DNA of 64,000 bases, taken from positions 434,001-498,000 of the forward strand of contig NZ_JAQZSJ010000001.1 in NCBI RefSeq assembly GCF_029360585.1. The letters are read 5' to 3'. The stretch's first letter is position 1. Every line of letters starts with the position of its first letter. The stretch comes from Cohnella caldifontis. GTDB lineage: Bacteria > Bacillota > Bacilli > Paenibacillales > Paenibacillaceae. Shown here piece by piece: positions 50,362 through 59,579 of the stretch. Under the pieces are notes generated by a model. It did no database searches. It had not been told where the DNA came from and was given only the letters and a program-made list of their open reading frames with translations. The translations under genes and the position numbers were made by a program.

Positions 50362-52740
50362 TTACTGTACGAGCGGTCTGTCCCACTCGATCTGGTTCTC
50401 GGCCAGCCGGACCAATACGACCGCGAGCTGGGCCACCGTAACCGGGTCGTTCGGGCGGAACTCGCCGGATTGCGGGGTCAGCAGGCCGAGTTTCAGCGCC
50501 AGCGCCGCGGCACCCGGGTGGGCGACGGCATTGGCGTCCGTCAGCCTGGTGAAGTCCGGCAGATCCGCGAGCTTCGCGGACAGCTTCTCGTACCCCGTGA
50601 CTTTGCTCAAAAAGACGGCCAATTGGTCCCGCGTCAACGGAGATTCCGGATTCAGCTTCGCTTGGGGATCGGAAACGAGCCATTTGCGCTCGAGCAGTTG
50701 ATTCACCGCCGCGTATTCCGGAGAGCCCGGCTCGACGTCGGCGAACGGCTTGGGCGCGTCGCCCGCTACCGTACCGTACGATTCGTTCAAGCTCAGATAC
50801 GGGTTCAGGGCCGAAGCGAGCATGCGGACCAAATCGCCCTTCGTAGCCTTGCGGTCCGGATGGACGAGGCCTTCATCGTCCGGCCGGATCACCCCGTGCT
50901 CCAGCATCGTCTTCAGCGCGTCTTCACCCCAGTGCCCTTCGATATCCTTGGGCGTTGCGGCGGGAACTTGGGCAGCCGGGGAGGAGTAGAGCTCGATCCA
51001 CTGTCCGGTCACGGCATCCAGGGAGCGGTACAGCCCCTGCTTGGTCTCCGCATCCACCAACTGATACACCAGCTTGATCGCCGGATTCACGTATTTCCCC
51101 GGAGGCGTCACGTAATAGCCCCCATAACGCGTGAAGGCAAGCTCCAACTCCGCCTTCTTGAGGTAGAGGGCTTTGGCTTGATCTTCGGTCAAAGAGGCTT
51201 TCAGCGTGTCCATCTTGCGGAAAGACGCCTCGTCGGGAGTCGCGGGGCCGTAATAGTTGTACAATTTGCCCTTGCCGTCCAGCGTAACCGAGAGCACGTC
51301 GTTTTGGACCGGAATGCCGTTATGGAACAACTGATAGGATACCGACGTGTATTCCGATTGGTTCTCGCTGCCGACGTTCACGGCCGGCTTCGCGACCCGG
51401 CGGTACGAAGCGATGTTCGGCACGTTGGCGGAGACCCATTCGTCCGCGATCCGGTAGGCTTCGTCGACGGACAGCGGCTTGTTCGCGGACGGCTGCTCCT
51501 GCGGGTAGCCGGGGCCGTAGAAATCGACCCGGAAGCTTAAAATCTGCCCCGTGGCCGCGTCGACTTCGGCCCAACGGCCGTTAAAAGGCGAGTTTTTCTC
51601 ATCCTGCCAACGAAGCGACCAGGTGTCATGGCCGCCGTTGCGCCCTTTCTGCAGGGAACGGCTGACCAGCGTGTATCCTTCCGGCAGATCGGCCGACGCC
51701 GCCACCTTGGCCGCGGCTTCTTCGGCGGTGACCGCTTTCGGCGCGAAAGGCTTGGCCGGTTCGGGCATCGCCGCGTATTCCGGCGGTTTCGCGGAGACCG
51801 GATTCACGACGCCGTCCAACCATTCCCCGGTTTGGGCGTCCATCTGGCCGATCGGCACGGCCGGCGCGTAAATCAAATGCCAGCTGTCCGGCGACGGGTT
51901 CCCGTAGGGGCCGGAGGAGGCGTAAGCCAATTGCAGCTTCAGGTCCGTTTCCAAACGTTTCTTGGCTTCCTCGGCCGTCACTTTGGGCTGGGAGGAAGGA
52001 AAGGCCAAGCTGTCGGCGTAGGACGAGAACGAAGTCACGACGCCTTCGCCGCTGACGGAGATCTGGAGACTTTGCCCGTTCACGAGTACGCCGTCGTGGT
52101 AAGACGTGAACATGAAATCGTAGGATACGGGACCGAACAAGGGCGTAACCGTGAACCCTTTGCCGTAAAACGCGGGGTCTTCCTGCAGCTTCTGTCCTTT
52201 CATGGACGGAGCGGCTTCCTCCAAAAACTTCTTGGCGATCTCCAGCGCTTGGCTTCGCGTGACTTTCGGAGGGTAGGCCGAGGCGCCTCGGGTCATTTCG
52301 TAAGGCAAGTATACGTTCCTCAAGTCGCCGGTCATGGCGTCCACGCGGACCGAAAAACCGGTGGAGGAGTTCCCGTTCCGGATGACGAAACTGATCTCCC
52401 ACATCGGGCTTCCGCCGCTGCCCGGACCGTATGGCGAATCGTCGGTCAAGCGGGTGTCCTGAATCTCCGCTTGGGACAATACGGGAAACAGCTTGCGGAC
52501 TTTGGCCGCCGCTTCCTCTTGCGTGACTTTCACGTCTTTCGCCGTCAGCGAATTTCCGGAAGCCGCTGACGCCTCCGCCGTGGAGGATGCGGCGGAAGCC
52601 GACGCATATCCCGTGCCGGTCGCGATTCCCTCTGCCGCCCCTGCCGCGGGAACGGCCGCTCCGAACAGCAGCACGGCCGCCATCGTCCCCATCACCTTCG
52701 CGCGATTGCTCGTCTGGGATCGCTTGCTTTTTGCAGACAT
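50362..52740 (-). CDS. Secreted YcdB/YcdC-PepSY repeat protein with S-layer homology domains
   Basis: A 792-residue exported protein. A signal peptide (VMGTMAAVLLFGAAVPAAGA) is followed by four or so PepSY/YcdB-YcdC-type repeats, each pairing a helix such as EEAAAKVRKLFP or DEAYRIADEWVSANVP with strands ending DAMTGDLRNVYLP or DAATGQILSFRVDFYG. The last ~180 residues form S-layer homology modules (DIEGHWGEDALKTMLEHGVI; DLVRMLASALNPYLSL; LTRDQLAVFLSKVTGYEKLS). It is probably anchored to the cell wall. PepSY domains often inhibit or regulate proteases, but the target here is unknown. Confidence 0.85.
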   Translation of the reverse strand: MSAKSKRSQTSNRAKVMGTMAAVLLFGAAVPAAGAAEGIATGTGYASASAASSTAEASAASGNSLTAKDVKVTQEEAAAKVRKLFPVLSQAEIQDTRLTDDSPYGPGSGGSPMWEISFVIRNGNSSTGFSVRVDAMTGDLRNVYLPYEMTRGASAYPPKVTRSQALEIAKKFLEEAAPSMKGQKLQEDPAFYGKGFTVTPLFGPVSYDFMFTSYHDGVLVNGQSLQISVSGEGVVTSFSSYADSLAFPSSQPKVTAEEAKKRLETDLKLQLAYASSGPYGNPSPDSWHLIYAPAVPIGQMDAQTGEWLDGVVNPVSAKPPEYAAMPEPAKPFAPKAVTAEEAAAKVAASADLPEGYTLVSRSLQKGRNGGHDTWSLRWQDEKNSPFNGRWAEVDAATGQILSFRVDFYGPGYPQEQPSANKPLSVDEAYRIADEWVSANVPNIASYRRVAKPAVNVGSENQSEYTSVSYQLFHNGIPVQNDVLSVTLDGKGKLYNYYGPATPDEASFRKMDTLKASLTEDQAKALYLKKAELELAFTRYGGYYVTPPGKYVNPAIKLVYQLVDAETKQGLYRSLDAVTGQWIELYSSPAAQVPAATPKDIEGHWGEDALKTMLEHGVIRPDDEGLVHPDRKATKGDLVRMLASALNPYLSLNESYGTVAGDAPKPFADVEPGSPEYAAVNQLLERKWLVSDPQAKLNPESPLTRDQLAVFLSKVTGYEKLSAKLADLPDFTRLTDANAVAHPGAAALALKLGLLTPQSGEFRPNDPVTVAQLAVVLVRLAENQIEWDRPLVQ

Positions 52741-52890
52741 CCATCTTCATCCTTTCCTGGAACGTTCCGATATGCCGCCGTCTCTAGATGCCGATACGCT
52801 AGACGGTAATACGCGCAAGGGGAGGGAAAGTTTTCCTGATTCCCGACTTTTAAGGAAATCTTTATATACGCTTATAGGGGCAGAAAAAAA

Positions 52891-52914
52891 GCCCGACTCG
52901 TCGCGAGACCGGGC
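52891..52914 (-). terminator. Intrinsic terminator of the alpha/beta hydrolase gene
   Basis: GCCCG...CGGGC with inner CTCG/CGAG forms the stem; the minus strand continues into UUUUUUU. It is 54 bases after the stop. Confidence 0.8.
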
Positions 52915-52967
52915 GGCCGCATTGACTCCGTGCCGTATTTACGCTTGTTTCGTCAATCAGGCAGCGA

Positions 52968-53825
52968 TCAACGTCGCGCCTCGATCAAGTCGTGGTTCAA
53001 TTCGCGAATGAACGTCAGGATCTCGTGATTCACCCTCTCCGGCGCTTCCGTCGCCAGACTGTGGCTGTGATCCTGGAAAAACACGGCTTTCGCCCCGGGA
53101 ACCGAGCGGGCCGCGAGCAGGGAAATCTCCGCCGAGATGATGTCGTCCTGCATGCCGCATAGGAGCAGCGTCGGCACCCTCACCCGGCTCAGGATTTCGG
53201 CGAGCTCTTCATTCGTCTCCGCTTCGGGAAACGGTTTCCGCTGATTCAGCCGAAGCTCTTCGGGCGTCATCGCGCCGAAGCTCCGGATCGCGTTTTCCAA
53301 CGCGGCTTCCCTTCGCCTCAAGCGCACGGGATCGGTAGTCGGCACTTCATACAAGAGCGGTTGTTTCCGAAGGGATTCGGCCAACTTTTGCGGATCTTTC
53401 GCTCCTTCCACGGTCCGGAGCCGGGCGCGGGAGCTGTCGCCTCCCCTGCGGTCGTGGGGAGCGCCGACGATGGAAACGAACCCTTTGAGCGCTTCCGGAT
53501 GCTCCAGAGCCAGCCTCCATCCTACCCCCGCGCCATGGGATACGCCGGCGTAGAGAAAAGTCCCCAAGCCGAGCTTCCGGGAGAACGCGTATACGTCTTC
53601 CGCCCAAATGTCAAGCAATCGGGCGCCAAGGTCTTCGAAAACATGGGTCGATTTCCCATATCCGCGGAGGGTGATCTGATAGACCCGGATCCCCGGATTG
53701 TGCCGGGCGAGCACTTCCAAGTAAGAATCCTTGCCGAAACCGGACATGGCGGATACGATGACTTCGTTTCCGCTCCCGAATTCCTCATAATACAACTCCG
53801 CGCCGTTCGCTTCGAGTATCGGCAT
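52968..53825 (-). CDS. Alpha/beta-fold hydrolase
   Basis: A 285-residue alpha/beta hydrolase with the nucleophile elbow GVSHGAGVG (Ser), the acid in LLCGMQDDIIS and the base in FFQDHSHSLATE. The order and N-terminal strand EANGAELYYEEFGSG are typical of ester, lactone or enol-lactone hydrolases. It lies 19 bases downstream of the PucR-type regulator gene of the ring-cleavage cluster and may act on an aromatic ester or lactone. The substrate is unknown. Confidence 0.85.
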   Translation of the reverse strand: MPILEANGAELYYEEFGSGNEVIVSAMSGFGKDSYLEVLARHNPGIRVYQITLRGYGKSTHVFEDLGARLLDIWAEDVYAFSRKLGLGTFLYAGVSHGAGVGWRLALEHPEALKGFVSIVGAPHDRRGGDSSRARLRTVEGAKDPQKLAESLRKQPLLYEVPTTDPVRLRRREAALENAIRSFGAMTPEELRLNQRKPFPEAETNEELAEILSRVRVPTLLLCGMQDDIISAEISLLAARSVPGAKAVFFQDHSHSLATEAPERVNHEILTFIRELNHDLIEARR

Positions 53826-53844
53826 CGTGGTCCTCCCTCATCCG

Positions 53845-56097
53845 TTATCCGTCATTCCTTGCGCCGGACTCGCGCGTGCCGGCGGAAGCGCCGAACAAAT
53901 CGTACAACCGGAAAGCCAGCATCAAATGGAACCGCTGGTCCGCGTCGTCGATATCCAGTTCGACGATCTGCCTGATTTTTTCCAGCCTGTACTTCATGGA
54001 ACTGCGGTGAATGAACAGCAAATTGGCGGTTTCCTTGATGTTGCCGTTCGTCTGCAAATACACGCGAAGCGTATCCAGCAAATCCTGGTTTTTACCGTTG
54101 CCATGCTTCAGCAAGGAGCCCAAATAAGTGTCGATGAACAGATGCACGGCCACCGGGTCTCCAACCTGGTAAAGCACCGAGTAGGACCCCAGCTGGTTAA
54201 ACGTCATGTAGCCTTGTTGGGGAAACCGGTTGCAGAGCAGCGTCAGCGTTTTCTGCGCCTGCTTGTATCCGAAATGGTAATCTTTGAGCTTTTTCGTTTC
54301 CTGGCTGATCCCGATATGGAGGAATACATGGTCCGTTTCGGTTCGGATCAGACGCTCGATGCGCTCGTAAAACGACTTCCAAAAGTCGTTGTCCCTCAGC
54401 ACTCTTTCTTTGGGAACGATCGCGATGTAATGGCCGTCGCTCCGCGTCAGAAAGAGGCTCGGTTCTTTGCGCGCGCATTGATCGCGGATCAGCTCCCAAA
54501 TCCGGTTTTTCTTGGCCTCGTCCTCCAGAATGTTGGAAGACCGGTGCTCGGCTTGGGTTTTGTCGAATTCAAAGGAAAAGATCGCGATGCAATGGGGCTG
54601 CGTGATGTCCCAGTTCAGCAGATGGGCGTACTCCAAAATTTTCGCTTCGTCCGCGATCCGTTCCACGAACAGCTGATTGAAAAAACCGTCCTTCACCTGT
54701 TCGTGAACGTCCAGCACGAGCTTCTGCTTCACGAATTGCGTGGCGTACACGCTGAGGGCATGGTTCACCGTCATGCGCAGCACGAGGTCCAGCCGTTCGT
54801 TCGGGATGACCAAACCGAGATAGCCGACGGAATCCCCGCCGGCCACTACCCTCCATAAGCCGAGCTGGAAGCTGCCCGGTTCCGTCAGCCAATATTCGGA
54901 CTGCACGAATTTCATCAGCGATTTTTTGTCCCGTTCCACCGCTTCCAGGATGGCCTCTTGAATCGGCTCATCCTTAGCCAGCATGTGGCGGGCGGACAGG
55001 TGCATAAACCGGTCGAACAAGAGCACGGAGCTGTTCATCATCTTGGCCAGCAGATCCGTGATTCCGCCAAAGCCTTGGTCGACCAGCGTCTGCTTGACCA
55101 AGTCCTGCTGGTGGTTCATGAACGCTTCCATTCGGGCATTGCTTTCTTTTTCGTTCGTATACAGCTTCGCGTTCTCGATCAGCGTCGAGACATGGGACGC
55201 CAGAAACTGCAGCTGTTCGAGATCCTCCGACGAAAATTCCGCGTTGTCCGCATGAATCACGTGAAGGAGGCCGATCATTTTCGAAAGGTAAACCAACGGG
55301 ATGGAGATTTCCGGTCCCCCCGACCTTTCCAGGTAAGGGAAGTGCGCTTGCAATCCGGACTCTCCGTTCAACCGGATGACCGATTGCGGCTGGCAGGGAC
55401 CGTACACCGGAGGTTGGATCAGCAGCCGTTGGGAAGGCTCGTCGTACAAATAGACGACGGCCGCATACGCGCCCGTTCCTTTCCCCGCGCGCTCGACGAT
55501 TTTTTCGACGATCCGCTCGATCGGATACCCGAACAGATAGGCATTCTCCCGCAGCCACTCCAGGCCTTGCACCTTCTGATGCTCCGCCTCTTTCTGCAGC
55601 GCCACGTCGAATGCCGTCGCGATGTCTTTGCCGAACTCCTCGAACATTTTGCTTCCGTCCAGCACGAGCGGAACGAAAGACCGGAAGCCGATCACGCACA
55701 AACCCAAGCGGTTGCCGTCTTCGCGGCGGATCGGAATCGTGAACCAGGTCTGAAACCGTTCTTCCTGGATACGGGTTAGCAAGGCGCAGCCGTCCTTGCC
55801 CCGGATCACGTCGAACGAGCAGAGCGGCTCGTCGAATAGCTGCGGCAAGCAATCCCCCATATCCAAGGGAAAAGACGCATCCAGGCAGCTCGACTCGCCT
55901 CTTGTTACCCGGATGGACAGCTTTCGGTTCTCCAAAGTCGCGATCGACACGTAATCGCATTGAAATTGCTGAAAAAACGAGTCGATCATATAGTGCAGCG
56001 TTTCGTCGAACGTTTGGAATTGCACCATTCTTCTCGCGGTCCTGCGAAGATGCGAGTCCACCCTGTCTTTCATCCGCCGTTGCTTGACCGTATCCAT
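53845..56097 (-). CDS. PucR/CdaR-type regulator with GAF domains (regulator 1)
   Basis: A 750-residue regulator. Two GAF-like sensor regions occupy roughly residues 25-180 and 200-340 (GTGAYAAVVYLYDEPSQRLL; EISIPLVYLSKMIGLLHVIH). A PucR/CdaR-type C-terminus follows, ending in the helix-turn-helix TLRVYLQTNGNIKETANLLF, IHRSSMKYRLEKIRQIV. Such proteins activate catabolic genes when a small ligand binds. Start 56097 has GGGGAGGC upstream. It is the last-but-one gene of the dioxygenase operon and has a full-length paralogue at 61190-63394. Confidence 0.85.
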   Translation of the reverse strand: MDTVKQRRMKDRVDSHLRRTARRMVQFQTFDETLHYMIDSFFQQFQCDYVSIATLENRKLSIRVTRGESSCLDASFPLDMGDCLPQLFDEPLCSFDVIRGKDGCALLTRIQEERFQTWFTIPIRREDGNRLGLCVIGFRSFVPLVLDGSKMFEEFGKDIATAFDVALQKEAEHQKVQGLEWLRENAYLFGYPIERIVEKIVERAGKGTGAYAAVVYLYDEPSQRLLIQPPVYGPCQPQSVIRLNGESGLQAHFPYLERSGGPEISIPLVYLSKMIGLLHVIHADNAEFSSEDLEQLQFLASHVSTLIENAKLYTNEKESNARMEAFMNHQQDLVKQTLVDQGFGGITDLLAKMMNSSVLLFDRFMHLSARHMLAKDEPIQEAILEAVERDKKSLMKFVQSEYWLTEPGSFQLGLWRVVAGGDSVGYLGLVIPNERLDLVLRMTVNHALSVYATQFVKQKLVLDVHEQVKDGFFNQLFVERIADEAKILEYAHLLNWDITQPHCIAIFSFEFDKTQAEHRSSNILEDEAKKNRIWELIRDQCARKEPSLFLTRSDGHYIAIVPKERVLRDNDFWKSFYERIERLIRTETDHVFLHIGISQETKKLKDYHFGYKQAQKTLTLLCNRFPQQGYMTFNQLGSYSVLYQVGDPVAVHLFIDTYLGSLLKHGNGKNQDLLDTLRVYLQTNGNIKETANLLFIHRSSMKYRLEKIRQIVELDIDDADQRFHLMLAFRLYDLFGASAGTRESGARNDG

Positions 56098-56184
56098 TCC
56101 GCAGCCTCCCCGAAGATGCCAGAATCGAATGGTTGCGCGATGCACGACTTTCTTTACAGCCTATTCGATCGTCGAACCGTCCTT

Positions 56185-57366
56185 TTACAGCCTTTCCCAT
56201 ATGGCCGCGATCCCTTGACCGCCGCCGATGCACAAGGAGGATACGCCGTATTTTTTTCCTCTGCGCCCTAACTCGTTGATCAGGGTCAAAGAAACTCTCG
56301 TTCCCGACGCGCCAAGGGGATGGCCGAGCGCGACGGCCCCGCCGTTCACGTTGCCGATGGCCGGGTCGAAGCCGAGTTCCTTTTGGCACGCCAGATACTG
56401 GGCGGAGAAAGCCTCGTTGATTTCGACCAGATCCAGGTCGCCCAGCTGCATCCCGGCTTGCTGCAGCGCATTCCGGACGGCCGGCACGGGACCGATGCCC
56501 ATGATCTTGGGATCCACGCCGGCGACGGCCCAGGAAACCAGCCGGGCAATCGGCTTCAGGCCCCGTTTCTCTGCGTAATCGGAGGAAGCCACGATGACCG
56601 AGGCCCCGCCGTCATTGATTCCGCTGGCATTGCCCGCGGTCACGACCCCGTCTTGCTTGAACTTCGGCTCCAGCTTGGCCAGCTTCTCCGGAGTCGTTCT
56701 GCGGGGGTGCTCATCTTGGTCGATCACCCGGTTCTCCCGTTGCACCCGGACTTCCACCGGCACGATCTCCGTCCGGAAATAACCCTTCTCCATGGCGTTC
56801 AAAGCCTTCTCATGGCTGTTCAGCGCGTGAAGGTCGATCTCTTCGCGGGTCAACCCGTATTGGGCGGCCAGATTCTCCGCCGTGTCCGCCATGAAGCATT
56901 GGCCGTAAGTGTCGTACAACGCTTCATATAAATAATCCTTCATCGGCGCCTCGAACAGCGGAATGCCCCACCGGGCCCCGCGGATGACGTGGGGGATCTG
57001 GCTCATGCTTTCCGCCCCGCCCGCAAGCACGACTTCCGCCTCGCCGGCCCGTATCATTCTCGCCGCTTGCGTGATCGCTTCGAGCCCGGATCCGCACAAA
57101 CGGTTGACCGTCAGCGCGGGCACCTCCTCCGGGACGCCGGCTTTCAATCCGACGTGGCGGGCCATCAACACGGCGTCCGGACTCGACTGGATCACGTTGC
57201 CGTAGATGACGTGGTCGATTTCTTCTTTCTCGACGCCCGATCTTCTGATCGCTTCCTTGGCGGTGACGGCGCCCAGTTCGATGGCCGACAGGTCCCGGAA
57301 AGAACCGCCGAATTTGGTGAACGCCGTGCGGGCTCCGTCCAGGATGACGATTTCCTTGCTGCTCAT
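56185..57366 (-). CDS. Acetyl-CoA acetyltransferase (thiolase)
   Basis: A 393-residue thiolase with the acyl-binding cysteine in VNRLCGSGLEAI (Cys91), GGAESMSQIPHV, the His motif NGGAVALGHPLGASGTR and the second Cys in SLCIGGGQGIAAIWE. It makes or cleaves acetoacetyl-CoA or 3-oxoacyl-CoA. It follows the FAH-type hydrolase by 16 bases, so it is co-expressed with ring-cleavage enzymes and may process a CoA-linked product. Confidence 0.92.
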   Translation of the reverse strand: MSSKEIVILDGARTAFTKFGGSFRDLSAIELGAVTAKEAIRRSGVEKEEIDHVIYGNVIQSSPDAVLMARHVGLKAGVPEEVPALTVNRLCGSGLEAITQAARMIRAGEAEVVLAGGAESMSQIPHVIRGARWGIPLFEAPMKDYLYEALYDTYGQCFMADTAENLAAQYGLTREEIDLHALNSHEKALNAMEKGYFRTEIVPVEVRVQRENRVIDQDEHPRRTTPEKLAKLEPKFKQDGVVTAGNASGINDGGASVIVASSDYAEKRGLKPIARLVSWAVAGVDPKIMGIGPVPAVRNALQQAGMQLGDLDLVEINEAFSAQYLACQKELGFDPAIGNVNGGAVALGHPLGASGTRVSLTLINELGRRGKKYGVSSLCIGGGQGIAAIWERL

Positions 57367-57382
57367 GCATGATCCGCCTTTC

Positions 57383-58231
57383 TTATCCGATTTCTTCCCC
57401 GACCGGATTCGCCAAGGCGCCGATCCGTTCGATCGTGATCGCCACCGTGTCGCCCGGCCGGATCGGCCCGACGCCGTCCGGCGTTCCCGTCGCGATGATG
57501 TCGCCCGGCTCCAGCGTCATGACATGCGAGAAAATTTCCACCAGTTCGGCTATGGAGCAGATCATGTACTTGGTATTGACCTGCTGCTTGACCTGTCCGT
57601 TCACGGTCAGGGACATATTCAGGTTTTGCGGATCCCCGATCTCGTCCCCCGTCACGATCCAGGGACCGACGGGCGTAAACGTATCGAACGATTTCCTCAA
57701 GCATCTTTCCTCTTCATGCTCGCCGTCCGGCCTAAGCGATACGTCATTGAGTCCCGTATAGCCGAAAATATAACGGTAGGCGTCCTCCGCCTTGACGTTT
57801 TTGGCTCTTCGGCCGATGACGAAAGCCAGCTCCAGCTCGTGGTCGATCCGCCTGCCGGCTTTGACGCCCGGAAGCACGATCCGATCGCCGTGCCCGATCA
57901 TCGACGAGTTCGCTTTCAGGAAAAAGCCGAGCCCTCTCGCCGTATGCAACACGTTCATTTCCTGCTTGTGGGAGAGATAGTTCACGGGCGCGGCGACGAT
58001 TTTATTCGGACGGGATACGGGTTGGCGCAAGCGCACTTCCGCGATCGGGTATGAAGGCGCGTCGGCCAGCAGCCGTTCCGCGATCGGCTTGAACGTTTCG
58101 TAATGCTTGATGAATTCCACCATCGGACAATCCCGAGGAGGGCGTTCTTCGAATAGCGACGCGCCGATATCGTAAATCCTGTCGTCCCGAACCACCCCGA
58201 GCTGCCACTCGTTAAACAGCGCCACCTTCAT
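57383..58231 (-). CDS. Fumarylacetoacetate hydrolase-family protein
   Basis: A 282-residue FAH-family enzyme. FLKANSSMIGHGDRIVLP, the metal site IDHELELAFVIGRRAKN and ATGTPDGVGPIRPGD are the family blocks. In gentisate pathways it hydrolyses fumarylpyruvate or maleylpyruvate to an organic acid plus pyruvate. Start 58231 follows AGGAGGAAC. It lies 23 bases after the dioxygenase, in the order expected for ring cleavage followed by hydrolysis. No maleylpyruvate isomerase is visible, so direct hydrolysis of the maleyl form is possible. Confidence 0.87.
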   Translation of the reverse strand: MKVALFNEWQLGVVRDDRIYDIGASLFEERPPRDCPMVEFIKHYETFKPIAERLLADAPSYPIAEVRLRQPVSRPNKIVAAPVNYLSHKQEMNVLHTARGLGFFLKANSSMIGHGDRIVLPGVKAGRRIDHELELAFVIGRRAKNVKAEDAYRYIFGYTGLNDVSLRPDGEHEEERCLRKSFDTFTPVGPWIVTGDEIGDPQNLNMSLTVNGQVKQQVNTKYMICSIAELVEIFSHVMTLEPGDIIATGTPDGVGPIRPGDTVAITIERIGALANPVGEEIG

Positions 58232-58254
58232 GTTGTTCCTCCTGTTCGAAAGGC

Positions 58255-59364
58255 TCAAACCGTTTCCGGGGTAAAGACGCTCTCCACGAGCTGTTGTCCG
58301 CCGTTCTCGGTCATGGCTTCTTCTTGTTCCAAGCCGAGCAATTCCATGACCGGGCGATCGTTCAGGGCGAACAGATAAGCGTCCTGATTTCCGGTGTTAT
58401 GGTGTTCGTGGAAGCTCCAGGGCGGGATGATGAAGAAATCGCCGGTCTCCCATTCGAATTTCCGGCCGTTGATGACCGTATAGCCGGTTCCTTCCAACAC
58501 GTGGTACACGGCGCTGTGCACGTGCCGATGCGCTTGCGTACGGTAGCCCGCCGCCAGTTTTTGCATGGTGGTGCCCAACCTGGCGTCCGCCGAGCCGCCG
58601 GAAGTCGGATTGATATAATCGACGGCGAATCCGTCGAACGGATCGGGCTCGAACCGGCTAAGCCCCTCCAGCGCCTGCCGGATATGATGCCATTTGTAAT
58701 TGATCAACGGGGACGGGTAGCCGTGTTTTCTCCGTTCCGAGATGGCGCGGACGCCGCTGGCATACCGGGCGGTCGATTGATCCGGCGGACCGGAGAGGGG
58801 ATACTTGTCGTCGTGGTACGGCTCGAAGAACGAGCCGGTCAGCGTCTTGACCAAGCCGACGTCCAGACCGTCCATCCAGAACACCGGCTCGCTGCCTTCA
58901 TGTCCGTGGTCGTGCCATGTCCATGGAGGAGTCAGGATCAGGTCTCCCCGCTCCATGTACGTTTTCTCGCCGTTCACCGTCGTGTACGCGCCGCCCGATC
59001 CTTCGATGATGAAGCGGATCGCCGCCTGGGAATGGCGGTGCGATGGGGCGACTTCCCCCGGCAGCAGCAATTGGATTCCGGTATACAGCGTGTCCGTCGC
59101 ATAGCCGATCTTGCCGGATTTGAGCAGCGACGGGTTTTGCAAATAGATGACCCTGCGCTCGCTCTCCCGGCCAAGGCCGAGCAGTTCGCCGGACTCCAGC
59201 AGGTAGTCGCGGATCGTCTTCCATTTCCAGAGATAAGGCTTCACCTGATGCTCCGGCTGTCTGGTGATCATCGCGCCGAGGTTGTCCCACAGCGGACCGA
59301 GGTGATCCTCGCCGAGCCGGACGGCAAACGCGTCCAGCGCCTTTCTTTTGCCTTCGGGGTTCAT
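58255..59364 (-). CDS. Gentisate 1,2-dioxygenase-like bicupin (copy 1)
   Basis: A 369-residue bicupin. The N-terminal cupin has the iron-binding pattern SHRHSQAAIRFIIEG with a later His in WTWHDHGHEG. The second cupin keeps AHRHVHSAVYHVLEG and SFHEHHNTG. This matches gentisate, salicylate and 1-hydroxy-2-naphthoate dioxygenases, which open the ring between the carboxylated and hydroxylated carbons. Start 59364 has GAAGGAGGAG upstream. It is first in the operon with the FAH hydrolase and thiolase, under a promoter with an adjoining palindrome. Confidence 0.87.
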   Translation of the reverse strand: MNPEGKRKALDAFAVRLGEDHLGPLWDNLGAMITRQPEHQVKPYLWKWKTIRDYLLESGELLGLGRESERRVIYLQNPSLLKSGKIGYATDTLYTGIQLLLPGEVAPSHRHSQAAIRFIIEGSGGAYTTVNGEKTYMERGDLILTPPWTWHDHGHEGSEPVFWMDGLDVGLVKTLTGSFFEPYHDDKYPLSGPPDQSTARYASGVRAISERRKHGYPSPLINYKWHHIRQALEGLSRFEPDPFDGFAVDYINPTSGGSADARLGTTMQKLAAGYRTQAHRHVHSAVYHVLEGTGYTVINGRKFEWETGDFFIIPPWSFHEHHNTGNQDAYLFALNDRPVMELLGLEQEEAMTENGGQQLVESVFTPETV

Positions 59365-59484
59365 GGTCGTCTCCTCCTTCATTCGTCTTATGCAGAAGAC
59401 GGAATGGGGTTAAGGGGTTTGGCAACGTTTTCACCGCTTGGGTTGCCGTCCGAACGCAGGATACGGCAGCGGAAAACTACGTTC

Positions 59485-59527
59485 ATTATAAAACCCCGTA
59501 CCGGAGGGTTAAATGTACACCGTGTAC
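59485..59527 (-). promoter_or_regulatory. Promoter of the dioxygenase operon with upstream palindrome
   Basis: TTTAAC (59513-59508) and TATAAT (59490-59485) are 17 bases apart on the minus strand. The weak -35 box is flanked immediately upstream by GTACAC-C-GTGTAC (59515-59527), a perfect palindrome. A weak -35 plus an upstream dyad suggests activation, probably by a PucR-type regulator of the cluster. Confidence 0.6.
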
Positions 59528-59579
59528 GAAAAACACCCCGCGCTTTCGTCCACGGCGGCATGCGGCCGGCGACCGCGTC

